The position numbers were made by a program, and so were the translations under genes. A stretch of 64,000 bases of DNA, from positions 124,001 to 188,000 of the forward strand of contig NZ_JBNJQR010000009.1 of the NCBI RefSeq assembly GCF_050113715.1, written 5' to 3'. Below the pieces are notes generated by a model that was not told where the DNA came from, did not search any database, and saw only the letters and a list, made by a program, of their open reading frames with translations. Below, piece after piece: positions 51,643 through 59,550 of the stretch; position 1 is the first letter of the stretch; every line of letters begins with the position of its first letter. The stretch is from Brevibacillus_H ginsengisoli. GTDB lineage: Bacteria; Bacillota; Bacilli; Brevibacillales; Brevibacillaceae.

Positions 51643-51795
51643 TTACTTGGTTTTAGCTTTGGAGGAAGCTTGATATTGTTTGCTCGACCCTTGGTTTTCT
51701 TCCGTATGCGTATCATCGGCAACCGTACTGCTGGTCAATCCAGCAACAGCTAACCCTTTGGAATTCGGTCTATCGGCGTGTTTCCATTTACTCAT
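51643..51795 (-). CDS. Small spore-type hypothetical protein
   Basis: 50 residues from the ATG at 51795. It is polar, starts MSKWKHADRPNSKGLAVAGLTSS and ends in a Ser/Lys-rich tail. It vaguely resembles YuzL-like small proteins of spore formers, but I am not certain. GAAAGGGG lies upstream. It is convergent with spoVAE. Confidence 0.45.
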   Translation of the reverse strand: MSKWKHADRPNSKGLAVAGLTSSTVADDTHTEENQGSSKQYQASSKAKTK

Positions 51796-51955
51796 TGTGT
51801 ACATAACCCCTTTCCGAGAAGATACAAATAGTGTGTGCCTCTGCGTCTTGCTTACTCTCCCCACATCCTAACGAAAAAGGAAAAAGATCATAAGGGAACC
51901 GATCTTTAAACTTCTGGTATACTAAAGCTAAAGGGATGATGAAGGGGAGGATCGT

Positions 51956-52297
51956 ATGAGTGAACGTACCATCATTGTCGAAGGAAAAACAGACAAGGAA
52001 CGCCTGCGTTTGGTACTCGCGGAGCCAGTCCTGATTATTTGCACGAACGGCTCTTATAGTGCCAACAAGTCTGAAGAACTCCTGACCCGAATACCTGAGT
52101 CATCAGAGATTTACATTTTTACCGACGAAGACGAGAGTGGCCTCAAGCTTCGCGGACAACTGCAAGAGGATTTCCCCCATGCGACACACTTGCGGACCAA
52201 AAAATCTTTTGCACAAGTTGCCCACACTCCGCTGCCAGAGCTGGCTGAAATCCTGCTCAAGGCAGGCTTCCTTATCCAACAATCGCAATCGGCCTAA
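51956..52297 (+). CDS. Toprim-domain protein (YusF-like)
   Basis: 113 residues. The Toprim fold is visible: IIVEGKTDKERL (motif 1 with the conserved Glu) and IYIFTDEDESGLKLR (the DxD motif). Toprim modules cut, join or prime nucleic acid; small stand-alone versions resemble RNase M5-like proteins. The role is unknown. GGGGAGG precedes the ATG. Confidence 0.85.
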   Translation: MSERTIIVEGKTDKERLRLVLAEPVLIICTNGSYSANKSEELLTRIPESSEIYIFTDEDESGLKLRGQLQEDFPHATHLRTKKSFAQVAHTPLPELAEILLKAGFLIQQSQSA

Positions 52298-52358
52298 ATG
52301 CTGGAAGTATAGGACCTCCTTTTTTTGGTTAACACTAAGATGAAGGAGGGTGACTCGG

Positions 52359-52571
52359 ATGGGTGCTTTTTGGAACTATATGAGCAGAATTAATTTATTT
52401 TTGTGGATTGCTGTTGTATTTGTCGCCCATGGGATCTTGTATTATTCACTTGGTACGCCGACATGGTTGTCCACAACATTTTTGGCCTCAGCCTTCTGGG
52501 CAGTCGTCTTGTTTGTTCTCAAATCCGTAGGAAAAAAAGTTCAAGATAGTAGCAAAAACCCAGTAGCCTGA
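52359..52571 (+). CDS. Small membrane protein, 70 aa
   Basis: From the ATG at 52359, with GAAGGAGGG ahead. Two helices (INLFLWIAVVFVAHGILYYS and TTFLASAFWAVVLFVLK) and a basic C-terminus. I do not recognise a family. Terminator immediately follows. Confidence 0.65.
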   Translation: MGAFWNYMSRINLFLWIAVVFVAHGILYYSLGTPTWLSTTFLASAFWAVVLFVLKSVGKKVQDSSKNPVA

Positions 52572-52588
52572 TGGTTACTGGGTTTTTC
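52554..52588 (+). terminator. Terminator after the 70-aa gene
   Basis: AAAACCCAGTA/TACTGGGTTTT with an inner GCC/GGT pair, T tail. Confidence 0.9.
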
Positions 52589-52629
52589 ATTGTACCATCG
52601 GAACGTGGAATTGAACGTTCTTTCGGCTT

Positions 52630-53103
52630 TTACCAGACAGGTCTTACCTTTAATGATAATTTTCCTTCATTTGCTTCATAAACAAATTTTGTTAAATCTT
52701 CTTTGAGCATTTCCATTCGTTCAGCGCCTATGTATTCAATCCAACGTTGCTGGATCTCAGTTAGTATCTCATCTTTTGCTTTCACTAATGACCAGCCTCG
52801 TTCGGTCAAAACAATAATTTTCCCTCTCTTATCAGTAGGATGAGTTTGGGACTTTACATAACCACTTTTCTCAAGAAAATCCACCATTTTACTCACAGCT
52901 TGCTTTGTAATTCCTAAGTGTTCAGCTATTTCTATACCGGTTGCTCCATTAGGAATGATAAGTTTAAACATAAAACCATGTGCAGGTCTAATATCTCCAA
53001 ATCCCATTTCATTTAATCGGTCATGTAGTTCATAAATCAATGTACTATAAGATAATGACAAAAGAGATGTAAGATCTAATTCACTAAATACTTGATGGTT
53101 CAT
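52630..53103 (-). CDS. MarR-family regulator
   Basis: 157 residues from the ATG at 53103, with GAGGGGG ahead. The winged helix reads GATGIEIAEHLGITKQAVSKMVDFLEKSGYVKSQTHPTDKRGKII. MarR proteins repress genes until a phenolic or quinone-like ligand, or Cys oxidation, releases them. It is divergent from azoR and probably represses it and itself at 53126-53189. The gene is AT-richer than most of the window. Confidence 0.9.
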   Translation of the reverse strand: MNHQVFSELDLTSLLSLSYSTLIYELHDRLNEMGFGDIRPAHGFMFKLIIPNGATGIEIAEHLGITKQAVSKMVDFLEKSGYVKSQTHPTDKRGKIIVLTERGWSLVKAKDEILTEIQQRWIEYIGAERMEMLKEDLTKFVYEANEGKLSLKVRPVW

Positions 53104-53125
53104 ACATAAAACCCCCTCAAATAAA

Positions 53126-53189
53126 GTCAATTAGGTTGACTTTATTTGAATTTCATTGTACTATAAGCAATGTGGTCAATCAAGTTGAC
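53126..53189. promoter_or_regulatory. Paired MarR operators within divergent promoters
   Basis: Two 15-bp palindromes GTCAA-N5-TTGAC (53126-53140 and 53175-53189). The plus promoter for azoR is TTGACT (53136-53141), 17 bp, TACTAT (53159-53164); the minus promoter for marR is TTGATT (53183-53178), 17 bp, TACAAT (53160-53155). The left site overlaps the azoR -35. The right one overlaps the azoR start and the marR -35. Confidence 0.85.
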
Positions 53190-53262
53190 TATATTGCTTT
53201 ATTTATGGAAAGAAAATGCATTTGCTTAAATGGATATAAGTGAGTAATAGGAGGAAAAGATA

Positions 53263-53889
53263 ATGACAACAGTTTTATTTGTAAAAGCAAACAATCGTCC
53301 AGCAGATCAGGCGGTTAGTGTGAGATTATATGAGGCATTTTTAGCGAGTTATAAAGAATCACATCCAAATGATACAGTGATAGAGCTTGATTTATTCAAT
53401 GAAGAATTGCCCTATGTAGGAGTAGATATGATTAACGGTACATTTAAGGCTAGTAGAGGACTTGATTTAACGGCAGAAGAAGCAAAGGCTGTAGCTGTTT
53501 CTGATAAATACTTAGATCAATTCCTTGCGGCTGATAAAGTAGTATTTGGTTTCCCACTATGGAATCTAACAATCCCAGCTGTACTTCACACCTACATTGA
53601 TTACTTAAACCGTGCGGGCAAAACATTTAAATATACGCCAGAAGGTCCAGTAGGTCTTGCTGGAGATAAGAAAATTGCATTATTAAACGCAAGTGGCGGT
53701 GTATATTCTGAAGGACCAAAAGCCGAAGTGGAAATGGCTGTTAAATATGTTGCAAGTATGATGAGCTTCTTCGGTGTAAAAGACATAGAGAAAGTAGTGA
53801 TTGAAGGTCACAGCCAATTCCCAGATAAAGCAAAAGAAATTATTGCTGATGGGCTTGAAAAAGCCGTTAAAGTAGCAAGTACGTTCTAA
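53263..53889 (+). CDS. azoR: FMN-dependent NADH-azoreductase
   Basis: 208 residues, the flavodoxin-like AzoR fold. VLFVKANNRP and GFPLWNLTIPAVLHTYIDY plus LLNASGGVYSEGP match the family. It reduces azo dyes, quinones and nitro compounds with NADH, protecting against electrophiles. Divergent from the MarR gene that should control it; AGGAGG precedes the ATG. Confidence 0.93.
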   Translation: MTTVLFVKANNRPADQAVSVRLYEAFLASYKESHPNDTVIELDLFNEELPYVGVDMINGTFKASRGLDLTAEEAKAVAVSDKYLDQFLAADKVVFGFPLWNLTIPAVLHTYIDYLNRAGKTFKYTPEGPVGLAGDKKIALLNASGGVYSEGPKAEVEMAVKYVASMMSFFGVKDIEKVVIEGHSQFPDKAKEIIADGLEKAVKVASTF

Positions 53890-53916
53890 TTAACAAAACG
53901 CTTGTCACTCGATATG

Positions 53917-53956
53917 GCAGTACCAACACTTTTATAGCGGTGGTACTGCTTTTTTA
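53917..53956 (+). terminator. Terminator after azoR
   Basis: GCAGTACCA/TGGTACTGC with a 15-base loop, then T residues. Confidence 0.85.
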
Positions 53957-54047
53957 TTCTCTTTTCTCACTACTTTTGGGCAATTAGCCCCCAATTGATG
54001 CGAACTTTCCACTCTCAACTAGATTAAACTATAGAAAGAAGGGTTAC

Positions 54048-55184
54048 ATGACAATGGATCGTTTATGGACCAAAAACTTTATAATGCTGACCATTACAGC
54101 ATTATTACTATTTAGTGGTTTTTATTTACTGATGCCTACACTACCTATGTTTATTAAACAATTAGGCGGAAGTGAATCTCAAGTTGGCCTTATTATTGGA
54201 GTGTTTACCATATCGGCGGTAATTTTTCGTCCTATTGTTGGAGGATTAATGGATCGATATGGTCGACGAGTATTTATAATCAGCGGACTACTATTTTTTG
54301 TAATTACGATGTATTTTTATGATTGGGTAACAGGCGTTATTTTTTTGGTGGTGTTACGTATCCTCCATGGAATCAGCTGGGCAATTGCTACAACTTCAAT
54401 AGGAACGGCTGTGACTGATGTGATTCCACCATCTCGACGTGGAGTAGGAATGGGATGGTATGGACTTGCAATGACCCTGGGCATGGCTTTAGGACCAATA
54501 ATAGGGCTCTGGGTAGCCAAATCATTTTCGTTTCACTATCTATTTCTTCTATGCACAGCATTAGCGATTATGGCATTGATCCTAGCATTTAGCACAAAAA
54601 TACCTGTGGTTAAACATACAGCAAAAACCCCAATATCATTTTTTGAGAAAACAGTTTTACCAATCGGTATTGTTACATTTTTCCTATCCCTTACTTTTGG
54701 TGGCATCACAACCTTCTTACCGCTTTTTGCGGCAAACATTCAAGTGAATGCCGGTACTTTTTTCTTGGTTTATGCTGTCACACTTATCGTAATTAGACCA
54801 CTTGCAGGGAAAATATCTGATAAACATGGAGAAGGGATCATTATTGTTCCAGCGCTTTTTACACTGATCGTCGCACTATTCGTCCTGTCAATGACAAATG
54901 GAGTTGTTGGACTAGTACTTACAGCAATTTTGTACGGAATTGGATTCGGATCAGCACAACCTGCTCTTCAAGTAGCAACTTTACGAATAGCTCCACCAGA
55001 GAAAAGAGGAGTAGCAAACGCTACATTTTTTACTGCTTTTGATTTAGGGATTGGTTTAGGAGCTATTCTTCTAGGATTTGTTTCACAGCTTATGGGATAT
55101 CAAATGCTATTTATTGTTTGTGCTGGATCTGGGTTTATTAGTCTGTTAATTTTTATTTTGTTTGTAAAAAAGACATTAAAATAA
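54048..55184 (+). CDS. MFS transporter
   Basis: 378 residues, about twelve helices. LMDRYGRRVF after helix 2 is motif A, and LGMALGPIIGLWV is motif C-like of drug antiporters. Base composition is low-GC like azoR and marR. Together with the redox enzyme it suggests export of toxic aromatics; that is inference. GAAGGG precedes the ATG. Confidence 0.85.
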   Translation: MTMDRLWTKNFIMLTITALLLFSGFYLLMPTLPMFIKQLGGSESQVGLIIGVFTISAVIFRPIVGGLMDRYGRRVFIISGLLFFVITMYFYDWVTGVIFLVVLRILHGISWAIATTSIGTAVTDVIPPSRRGVGMGWYGLAMTLGMALGPIIGLWVAKSFSFHYLFLLCTALAIMALILAFSTKIPVVKHTAKTPISFFEKTVLPIGIVTFFLSLTFGGITTFLPLFAANIQVNAGTFFLVYAVTLIVIRPLAGKISDKHGEGIIIVPALFTLIVALFVLSMTNGVVGLVLTAILYGIGFGSAQPALQVATLRIAPPEKRGVANATFFTAFDLGIGLGAILLGFVSQLMGYQMLFIVCAGSGFISLLIFILFVKKTLK

Positions 55185-55195
55185 CTTTCATTTAT

Positions 55196-55246
55196 GAAAA
55201 AGCGCCATTCTTTTTGTAGAAATGTACAAATAAGAAGGCGTTTTTT
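55196..55246 (+). terminator. Terminator after the MFS gene
   Basis: AAAAAGCGCC-A-TTCTT pairs with AAGAAGGCGTTTTT around a 19-base loop, then T's. Confidence 0.85.
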
Positions 55247-55310
55247 ATTAACCTTTCGATTAAAGCTGCAAGGGAGCTTTAACAAAGTATCATGGGAGAG
55301 TCTTTTCTTC

Positions 55311-56093
55311 CTACCAAAGACCGAACAATTGAAAGCAAATAATAATGAAACCAAGACCCCACACATAAACAGCAAAGCCCTTCATCGATCCTGCGCTAAT
55401 CATCCGAATCATCCAACGAATTGCGATGTATCCGAATATAGCCGCAAATACAGTGCCGACCAACATCGGCATGAGATGGGTAGACCCCAGCGGATTGTCC
55501 AACAGGTCCTTGGCTTGAAGTGCGGTTGCGCCGAGAATCGCAGGGAGCGACAGCAAGAAGGAGAAGCGGGCCGCTTCCGCGCGATCGATCTTGCGCATCA
55601 AGGCCCCGGCAATCGTTAACCCGGATCGTGAAATCGCCGGAAGGATGGCAGCGCCTTGTAAAGTCCCGATAATCAGTGCATCCAAATAGTTGATCTGTTC
55701 GAAACCGCGTTTTCCCCGACGCATGGTTTCAACCGCATAAATAATAACCCCCGTTGCCATAAATTCAAAGCCAATTGTCTGTCCTGTACGTGAAATATCT
55801 TCAAAGAAATCCTTAAAGGCAAGTCCAATAATACCGGTTGGAATCGTTCCGACGACTAACAATTTCGTAAGTCTGCTGAACGGATGGGTGACGATGTACT
55901 TTACTTCCGACCAATATACGATGACCACGGCGACAAGCGTCCCGAGATGAAGTAAGGTATCGAACAACAAGCCTGCTTCGCGAAGTCCGAATAATTTGCC
56001 GAACAACACGAGGTGACCGGTGCTTGAAATCGGCAAAAATTCGGTTAATCCCTGCACAATCCCCAGAATGATTGATTCAAGATATTCTACCAT
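55311..56093 (-). CDS. uppP: Undecaprenyl-diphosphatase
   Basis: 260 residues from the ATG at 56093, with AAAGGAGCG ahead. The motifs GLTEFLPISSTGHL and AAILPAISRSG (the two phosphate-binding loops) are those of UppP/BacA. It removes a phosphate from undecaprenyl pyrophosphate outside the membrane, recycling the peptidoglycan and teichoic acid carrier and contributing to bacitracin tolerance. Single gene. Confidence 0.95.
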   Translation of the reverse strand: MVEYLESIILGIVQGLTEFLPISSTGHLVLFGKLFGLREAGLLFDTLLHLGTLVAVVIVYWSEVKYIVTHPFSRLTKLLVVGTIPTGIIGLAFKDFFEDISRTGQTIGFEFMATGVIIYAVETMRRGKRGFEQINYLDALIIGTLQGAAILPAISRSGLTIAGALMRKIDRAEAARFSFLLSLPAILGATALQAKDLLDNPLGSTHLMPMLVGTVFAAIFGYIAIRWMIRMISAGSMKGFAVYVWGLGFIIICFQLFGLW

Positions 56094-56264
56094 CTGTTTC
56101 GCTCCTTTTGGCGTCTTCCTTCTCTCCATATGTATGAGACAAGTTCATAGACTTGCGCATTTACCATTGATTTTTTTCAAAAGGTTTCGGACACCACTCA
56201 TCTTCTGTATAATTGTGTACAAACTATCTACTAATACATAGCATGATCTATAAGGAAGTGATTT

Positions 56265-57143
56265 TTGTTGATTCGCAAACAGAATGAACCTCAGGCAGGA
56301 GACGTTGTGACACTGCCTGTATCGCATGAAAAACCGTTTGGGTACTTCTTGAAGCTAGGAAACAACGAAATTCTTTTACACCATAATGAAGCGACTGAGA
56401 CATTGCGGGTTGGCGATGAGGTTGAAGTCTTCTTGTACCATGACCATGAGAATCGGCTGGCCGCAACGATGAAAATGCCAAGCGTCCGTAAAGGGGAATA
56501 TGGCTGGCTAGAGGTTGTGGATATGAATGCCCGATTAGGTGTTTTTTTGCATAATGAGATTGGCAAGGATCTCTTGCTATTTCTCGATGATCTGCCTAAG
56601 CTGCGCCAAGAATGGCCAAGACCAGGAGATAGTCTATTGGTCACACTGACGAAGGACAAACAAGGGCGGATGCTGGCTAAACTGGCGGATGAAGAGATCA
56701 TCTTCCGCATTTCCCAGCCAGCTTCCTCGAGTATGTTGAATAAAAAAGTATCGGGAACAGTCTATAAACTGATCGGAGCAGGGGCGTTCTTGCTGACGGA
56801 GGAAGAACACATTTTGTTTATTCACCGTGACGAAATGCTTTCACCGCTTCGTCTGGGGCAAACGGTGGAATGTCGCGTAAGTTACGTTCGAGAAGATGGC
56901 CGACTGAATGGCTCCATGAAGGCGCGCAAAGAAGTATCATACGAAGAAGACGCGAATCGGATTTTGCAAATTCTAAAAGACCGTGGCGGCTCCATGCCGT
57001 ATACGGACAGTACCGATCCGGAAGTGTTGAAGGAAAAGTTCGGAGTCAGCAAATCAGCGTTCAAGCGAGCGATGGGGAGACTGTTGAAGCTTGGGCTTGT
57101 GGAGCAAGAAGAAGGCTGGACGCACTTGAAAAGCAGGGAATAA
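56265..57143 (+). CDS. cvfB: S1-domain RNA-binding protein CvfB
   Basis: 292 residues, with three to four S1-like beta-barrel modules (GYFLKLGNNEILLHHNE, GVFLHNEIGKDLLLF, GTVYKLIGAGAFLLTEEEHILF) and a C-terminal winged helix (SMPYTDSTDPEVLKEKFGVSKSAFKRAMGRLLKLGLV). CvfB/YitL proteins bind RNA and affect virulence gene expression in staphylococci. AAGGAAGTG lies ahead of two adjacent TTG codons; either could start. Confidence 0.9.
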   Translation: MLIRKQNEPQAGDVVTLPVSHEKPFGYFLKLGNNEILLHHNEATETLRVGDEVEVFLYHDHENRLAATMKMPSVRKGEYGWLEVVDMNARLGVFLHNEIGKDLLLFLDDLPKLRQEWPRPGDSLLVTLTKDKQGRMLAKLADEEIIFRISQPASSSMLNKKVSGTVYKLIGAGAFLLTEEEHILFIHRDEMLSPLRLGQTVECRVSYVREDGRLNGSMKARKEVSYEEDANRILQILKDRGGSMPYTDSTDPEVLKEKFGVSKSAFKRAMGRLLKLGLVEQEEGWTHLKSRE

Positions 57144-57149
57144 TCATTG

Positions 57150-57175
57150 AGACAAGGGGGTTACCCCTGTCTTTA
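57150..57175 (+). terminator. Terminator after cvfB
   Basis: AGACAAGGGG/CCCCTGTCT stem, T-rich tail. Confidence 0.8.
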
Positions 57176-57334
57176 TCATGTTTCCGGAATATTGCAAACA
57201 TTGTTTGTTGAAAATTCATAAACTGGTCGGAGTTTCCTTGGATGAAATAGGGGAAAATGGAAGGTAGACGATAAACTAACGGTGAATCATCTCATTATGC
57301 TACAATGTTGATGAACATAAAGGAGGAACGGGAC

Positions 57335-58396
57335 GTGAACGGGAAACCCATTCGGCATCCTTGGCAACTCATCTATAGGATGTATCGCTACGTAAAGCCC
57401 CAATTGGACAGAGCACTCGCAATGTGGCAGCAAAAGGCCGAGGAAATTCCCGACCCCGAACTGCGTAAGCAAGCACTGGCCAGTATTACATCCAAGCGAT
57501 TTCATTGTGAGGGTGGATCGGTTTACGCGACGCAGGTGATACAAGCCGTCGATACGCTGATACCCTTAATTGTTGCCTATCAAACGATAAGTGATTATCT
57601 GGATAATTTGTGTGACCGCAGTACTTCCATGGACCCTATCGATTTTAGGCAGCTTCATTACTCCATGCAGGATGCCTTGACGCCAGACGCACCGCTTCGG
57701 GATTACTATCAGTTTCGGAGCGAAAAGGACGACGGAGGATATCTGGCAGGGCTGGTTCTCGCTTGCCAAGAACAGATCAAGAAGCTTCCATCCTACGCTT
57801 CGATTCAGTCAAAGGTGTTGGAACTCTCTACTTTATATAGTGATTTACAGGTGTATAAACATATTGCTCATGAAAAAAGAGAAGCTCAACTTCTCGACTG
57901 GTGGGAGAAGTACAAGCCTCTCTATCCGCAAATTCAATGGCAGGAGTTCTCTGCGGTAACAGGATCGACCATCGGTATTTTTGCCCTTTTCTGTCTTGCC
58001 GCCGATGAGCAGGTGGATCCTGACTACGTGAATGCATTGAATGCCGCTTATTTTCCGTGGATTTGTGGTTTACATATCTTGCTTGATTATCTAATTGACC
58101 TGGAAGAGGATCGTATTGGCGGCGATCTTAACTTTGTCAGCTACTATCGCTCCAGTGAAGAAGCGCTCTCACGAATACAGTATTTTATCGAACAAGCCAA
58201 ACTGACGTTGGGACAACTTCCGAATCCGGAGTTTCACCGGATGATCGTGGAAGGACTGGTCGCATTTTATCTGGCTGATCGCAAAGTAAATCGCAGTCAA
58301 CCGCAAATCTACACGATTTCCAAGCAATTGTTGAGAGAAGCGAGTGGACTCACTTCTTTCCTATTTTATTTGAATAGCTTGTTAGTTCGCCGTTAA
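57335..58396 (+). CDS. ytpB: Tetraprenyl-beta-curcumene synthase (YtpB, DUF2600)
   Basis: 353 residues from the GTG at 57335, with AAAGGAGG ahead. The sequence YQTISDYLDNLCDRS (DYLD, an Asp-rich metal motif) and LLDYLIDLEED (second acidic motif) match DUF2600. Family members cyclise a C35 prenyl diphosphate to sesquarterpenes, products linked to spore and membrane stress resistance. The second committed enzyme is not in the window. The 3' end overlaps ylaF by 4 bases. Confidence 0.9.
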   Translation: MNGKPIRHPWQLIYRMYRYVKPQLDRALAMWQQKAEEIPDPELRKQALASITSKRFHCEGGSVYATQVIQAVDTLIPLIVAYQTISDYLDNLCDRSTSMDPIDFRQLHYSMQDALTPDAPLRDYYQFRSEKDDGGYLAGLVLACQEQIKKLPSYASIQSKVLELSTLYSDLQVYKHIAHEKREAQLLDWWEKYKPLYPQIQWQEFSAVTGSTIGIFALFCLAADEQVDPDYVNALNAAYFPWICGLHILLDYLIDLEEDRIGGDLNFVSYYRSSEEALSRIQYFIEQAKLTLGQLPNPEFHRMIVEGLVAFYLADRKVNRSQPQIYTISKQLLREASGLTSFLFYLNSLLVRR

Positions 58397-58566
58397 CTAT
58401 GGTGTCTTTTCTTATAAGAGAAGCCGAAGCCCATCATACATACGGCAATAAGCCCGCAGGCAATCCCGCCAAACCAACTATTTTCACCAATAGCAACACC
58501 GATCCCCGCCAAGCTTGAGGCAACAGAAATGGCTATTAAAAGTGTCACAATTTTGTAGGTAGACAT
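58393..58566 (-). CDS. ylaF: YlaF-like small membrane protein (DUF5325)
   Basis: 57 residues from the ATG at 58566, with AAAGGAGG upstream. Two hydrophobic helices (IVTLLIAISVASSLAGIGVAIGE and FGGIACGLIAVCMMGFGF) and a basic end KKRHHS match DUF5325/YlaF. The function is unknown. Confidence 0.75.
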   Translation of the reverse strand: MSTYKIVTLLIAISVASSLAGIGVAIGENSWFGGIACGLIAVCMMGFGFSYKKRHHS

Positions 58567-58619
58567 TTTGAAAGAAACCTCCTTTGAGACGATGATCTCA
58601 TTATATCGTATTTTTATCA

Positions 58620-58646
58620 AAAAATAGGATTCTTTTTCGCCAAATA
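58620..58646 (+). promoter_or_regulatory. Candidate sigma-D promoter of the PilZ gene
   Basis: AAAA (58620-58623), 15 bases, GCCAAATA (58639-58646), the same GCCAAAT core and spacing as ahead of motA. It matches the sigma-D pattern in part. Coordinated expression with flagellar genes would make sense for a PilZ brake protein. Confidence 0.35.
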
Positions 58647-58686
58647 GGGTATATAACTTACAGAAATAATTGGGGGCGGAGGAAAA

Positions 58687-59283
58687 ATGGAGAATTTCAT
58701 TCAGATCAAGCGTGGGAATAGAATGATTGAAGGGCTCGTGAAGTACGAACAAGGAGATATTGTGGAGGCTCGTTTCGAGGAAGATGTTGAGATTAGTGTC
58801 GGTGATCCGGTGTCCTGCATGATTACGCGCGACCTTTCGGAGATTTACTCATTTGAAGGAATCGCTCTGGCGCGTGAACCGAAGCGGCTGATCATTTTTA
58901 ATCCACCCAGTATACTGGAATATAAAGAACATCGGCGTCGATACCCTCGCTATGACGTGAATCTGGCTGGGTGGATACGAGTTCCACTCGAGATCGCTCC
59001 AAAAGAAGGACAGAATAGCCCGAGAGTAGAGGTTGTTAACCTGAGTCTCGGCGGAATCGCTTTTCGCGCTAACTACAAACTGTCTCCCAAATCCCAAGTG
59101 TCGTTTTACGCGGAATTGTACGGGCGAGAAGAGGGAATCCTTGAGTCCAAACTGGAGGTCATACACGTAAGCGAGGAGGATGGCTACGTGCATGGCTGTA
59201 AAATAGTCGATATTACCGGCAAAAGTCTGCATGAATTGCGCAAGTACCTGCTTCAGCGCCAATTGGAAGAGCTGACATTGTAA
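58687..59283 (+). CDS. PilZ-domain flagellar brake protein (YpfA/MotI-like)
   Basis: 198 residues: an N-terminal YcgR-like domain (~1-90) and a C-terminal PilZ domain (~95-195) with the cyclic di-GMP-binding RRRYPRYDV arginines and NLSLGG. In B. subtilis the related MotI binds MotA when loaded with c-di-GMP and slows the flagellum. MotAB is 28 kb away and a GGDEF protein 13 kb away in the same window. AGGAGG-type site before the ATG. Confidence 0.88.
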   Translation: MENFIQIKRGNRMIEGLVKYEQGDIVEARFEEDVEISVGDPVSCMITRDLSEIYSFEGIALAREPKRLIIFNPPSILEYKEHRRRYPRYDVNLAGWIRVPLEIAPKEGQNSPRVEVVNLSLGGIAFRANYKLSPKSQVSFYAELYGREEGILESKLEVIHVSEEDGYVHGCKIVDITGKSLHELRKYLLQRQLEELTL

Positions 59284-59301
59284 AAGTTTATGACAATCAA
59301 T

Positions 59302-59336
59302 AACTCCAACTACTTTAGGAAGTAGTTGGAGTTTTT
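59302..59336 (+). terminator. Terminator after the PilZ gene
   Basis: AACTCCAACTACTT/AAGTAGTTGGAGTT, 14-bp perfect stem, TAGG loop, T tail. Confidence 0.93.
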
Positions 59337-59337
59337 T

Positions 59338-59550
59338 CATTTCGCGCAAGCCCACTAAAGAAAAGACTTTGTCAATTATAGCCTCCTTGGAAGTGATGCC
59401 CAGAGAAGGAGTGGAGAAAGGAATTAAAGGCGCCACCCAACCCCTTTAGGGGCGCGCAGCGTTTGGCGACTTCCTTTCGTAATGACTGACCGGACTGAAC
59501 ATGCTTCTCTGCGAACTTCCACAGAGCGAAAAGGGACAAAGTCTTTTCGC
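59338..59550 (-). repeat. ~213-bp intergenic element, copy B
   Basis: Related to 30818-31031 over its first ~30 and last ~75 bases, with a diverged middle. It ends exactly at the stop codon of the sigma-54 activator gene. GAAAAGACTTTGTC near the start (plus strand) pairs perfectly with GACAAAGTCTTTTC near the end, giving a 14-bp closing stem around the element in a minus-strand transcript. An inner ACCCCTTTAGGGG-type hairpin is also present. I see no open reading frame that looks coding. Confidence 0.65.

Noticed and set aside
55194..55619. Plus-strand open frame antisense to uppP, beginning within the MFS terminator
   Set aside because: It starts inside a terminator hairpin and overlaps the well-supported uppP gene; Asn/Arg-rich shadow composition.
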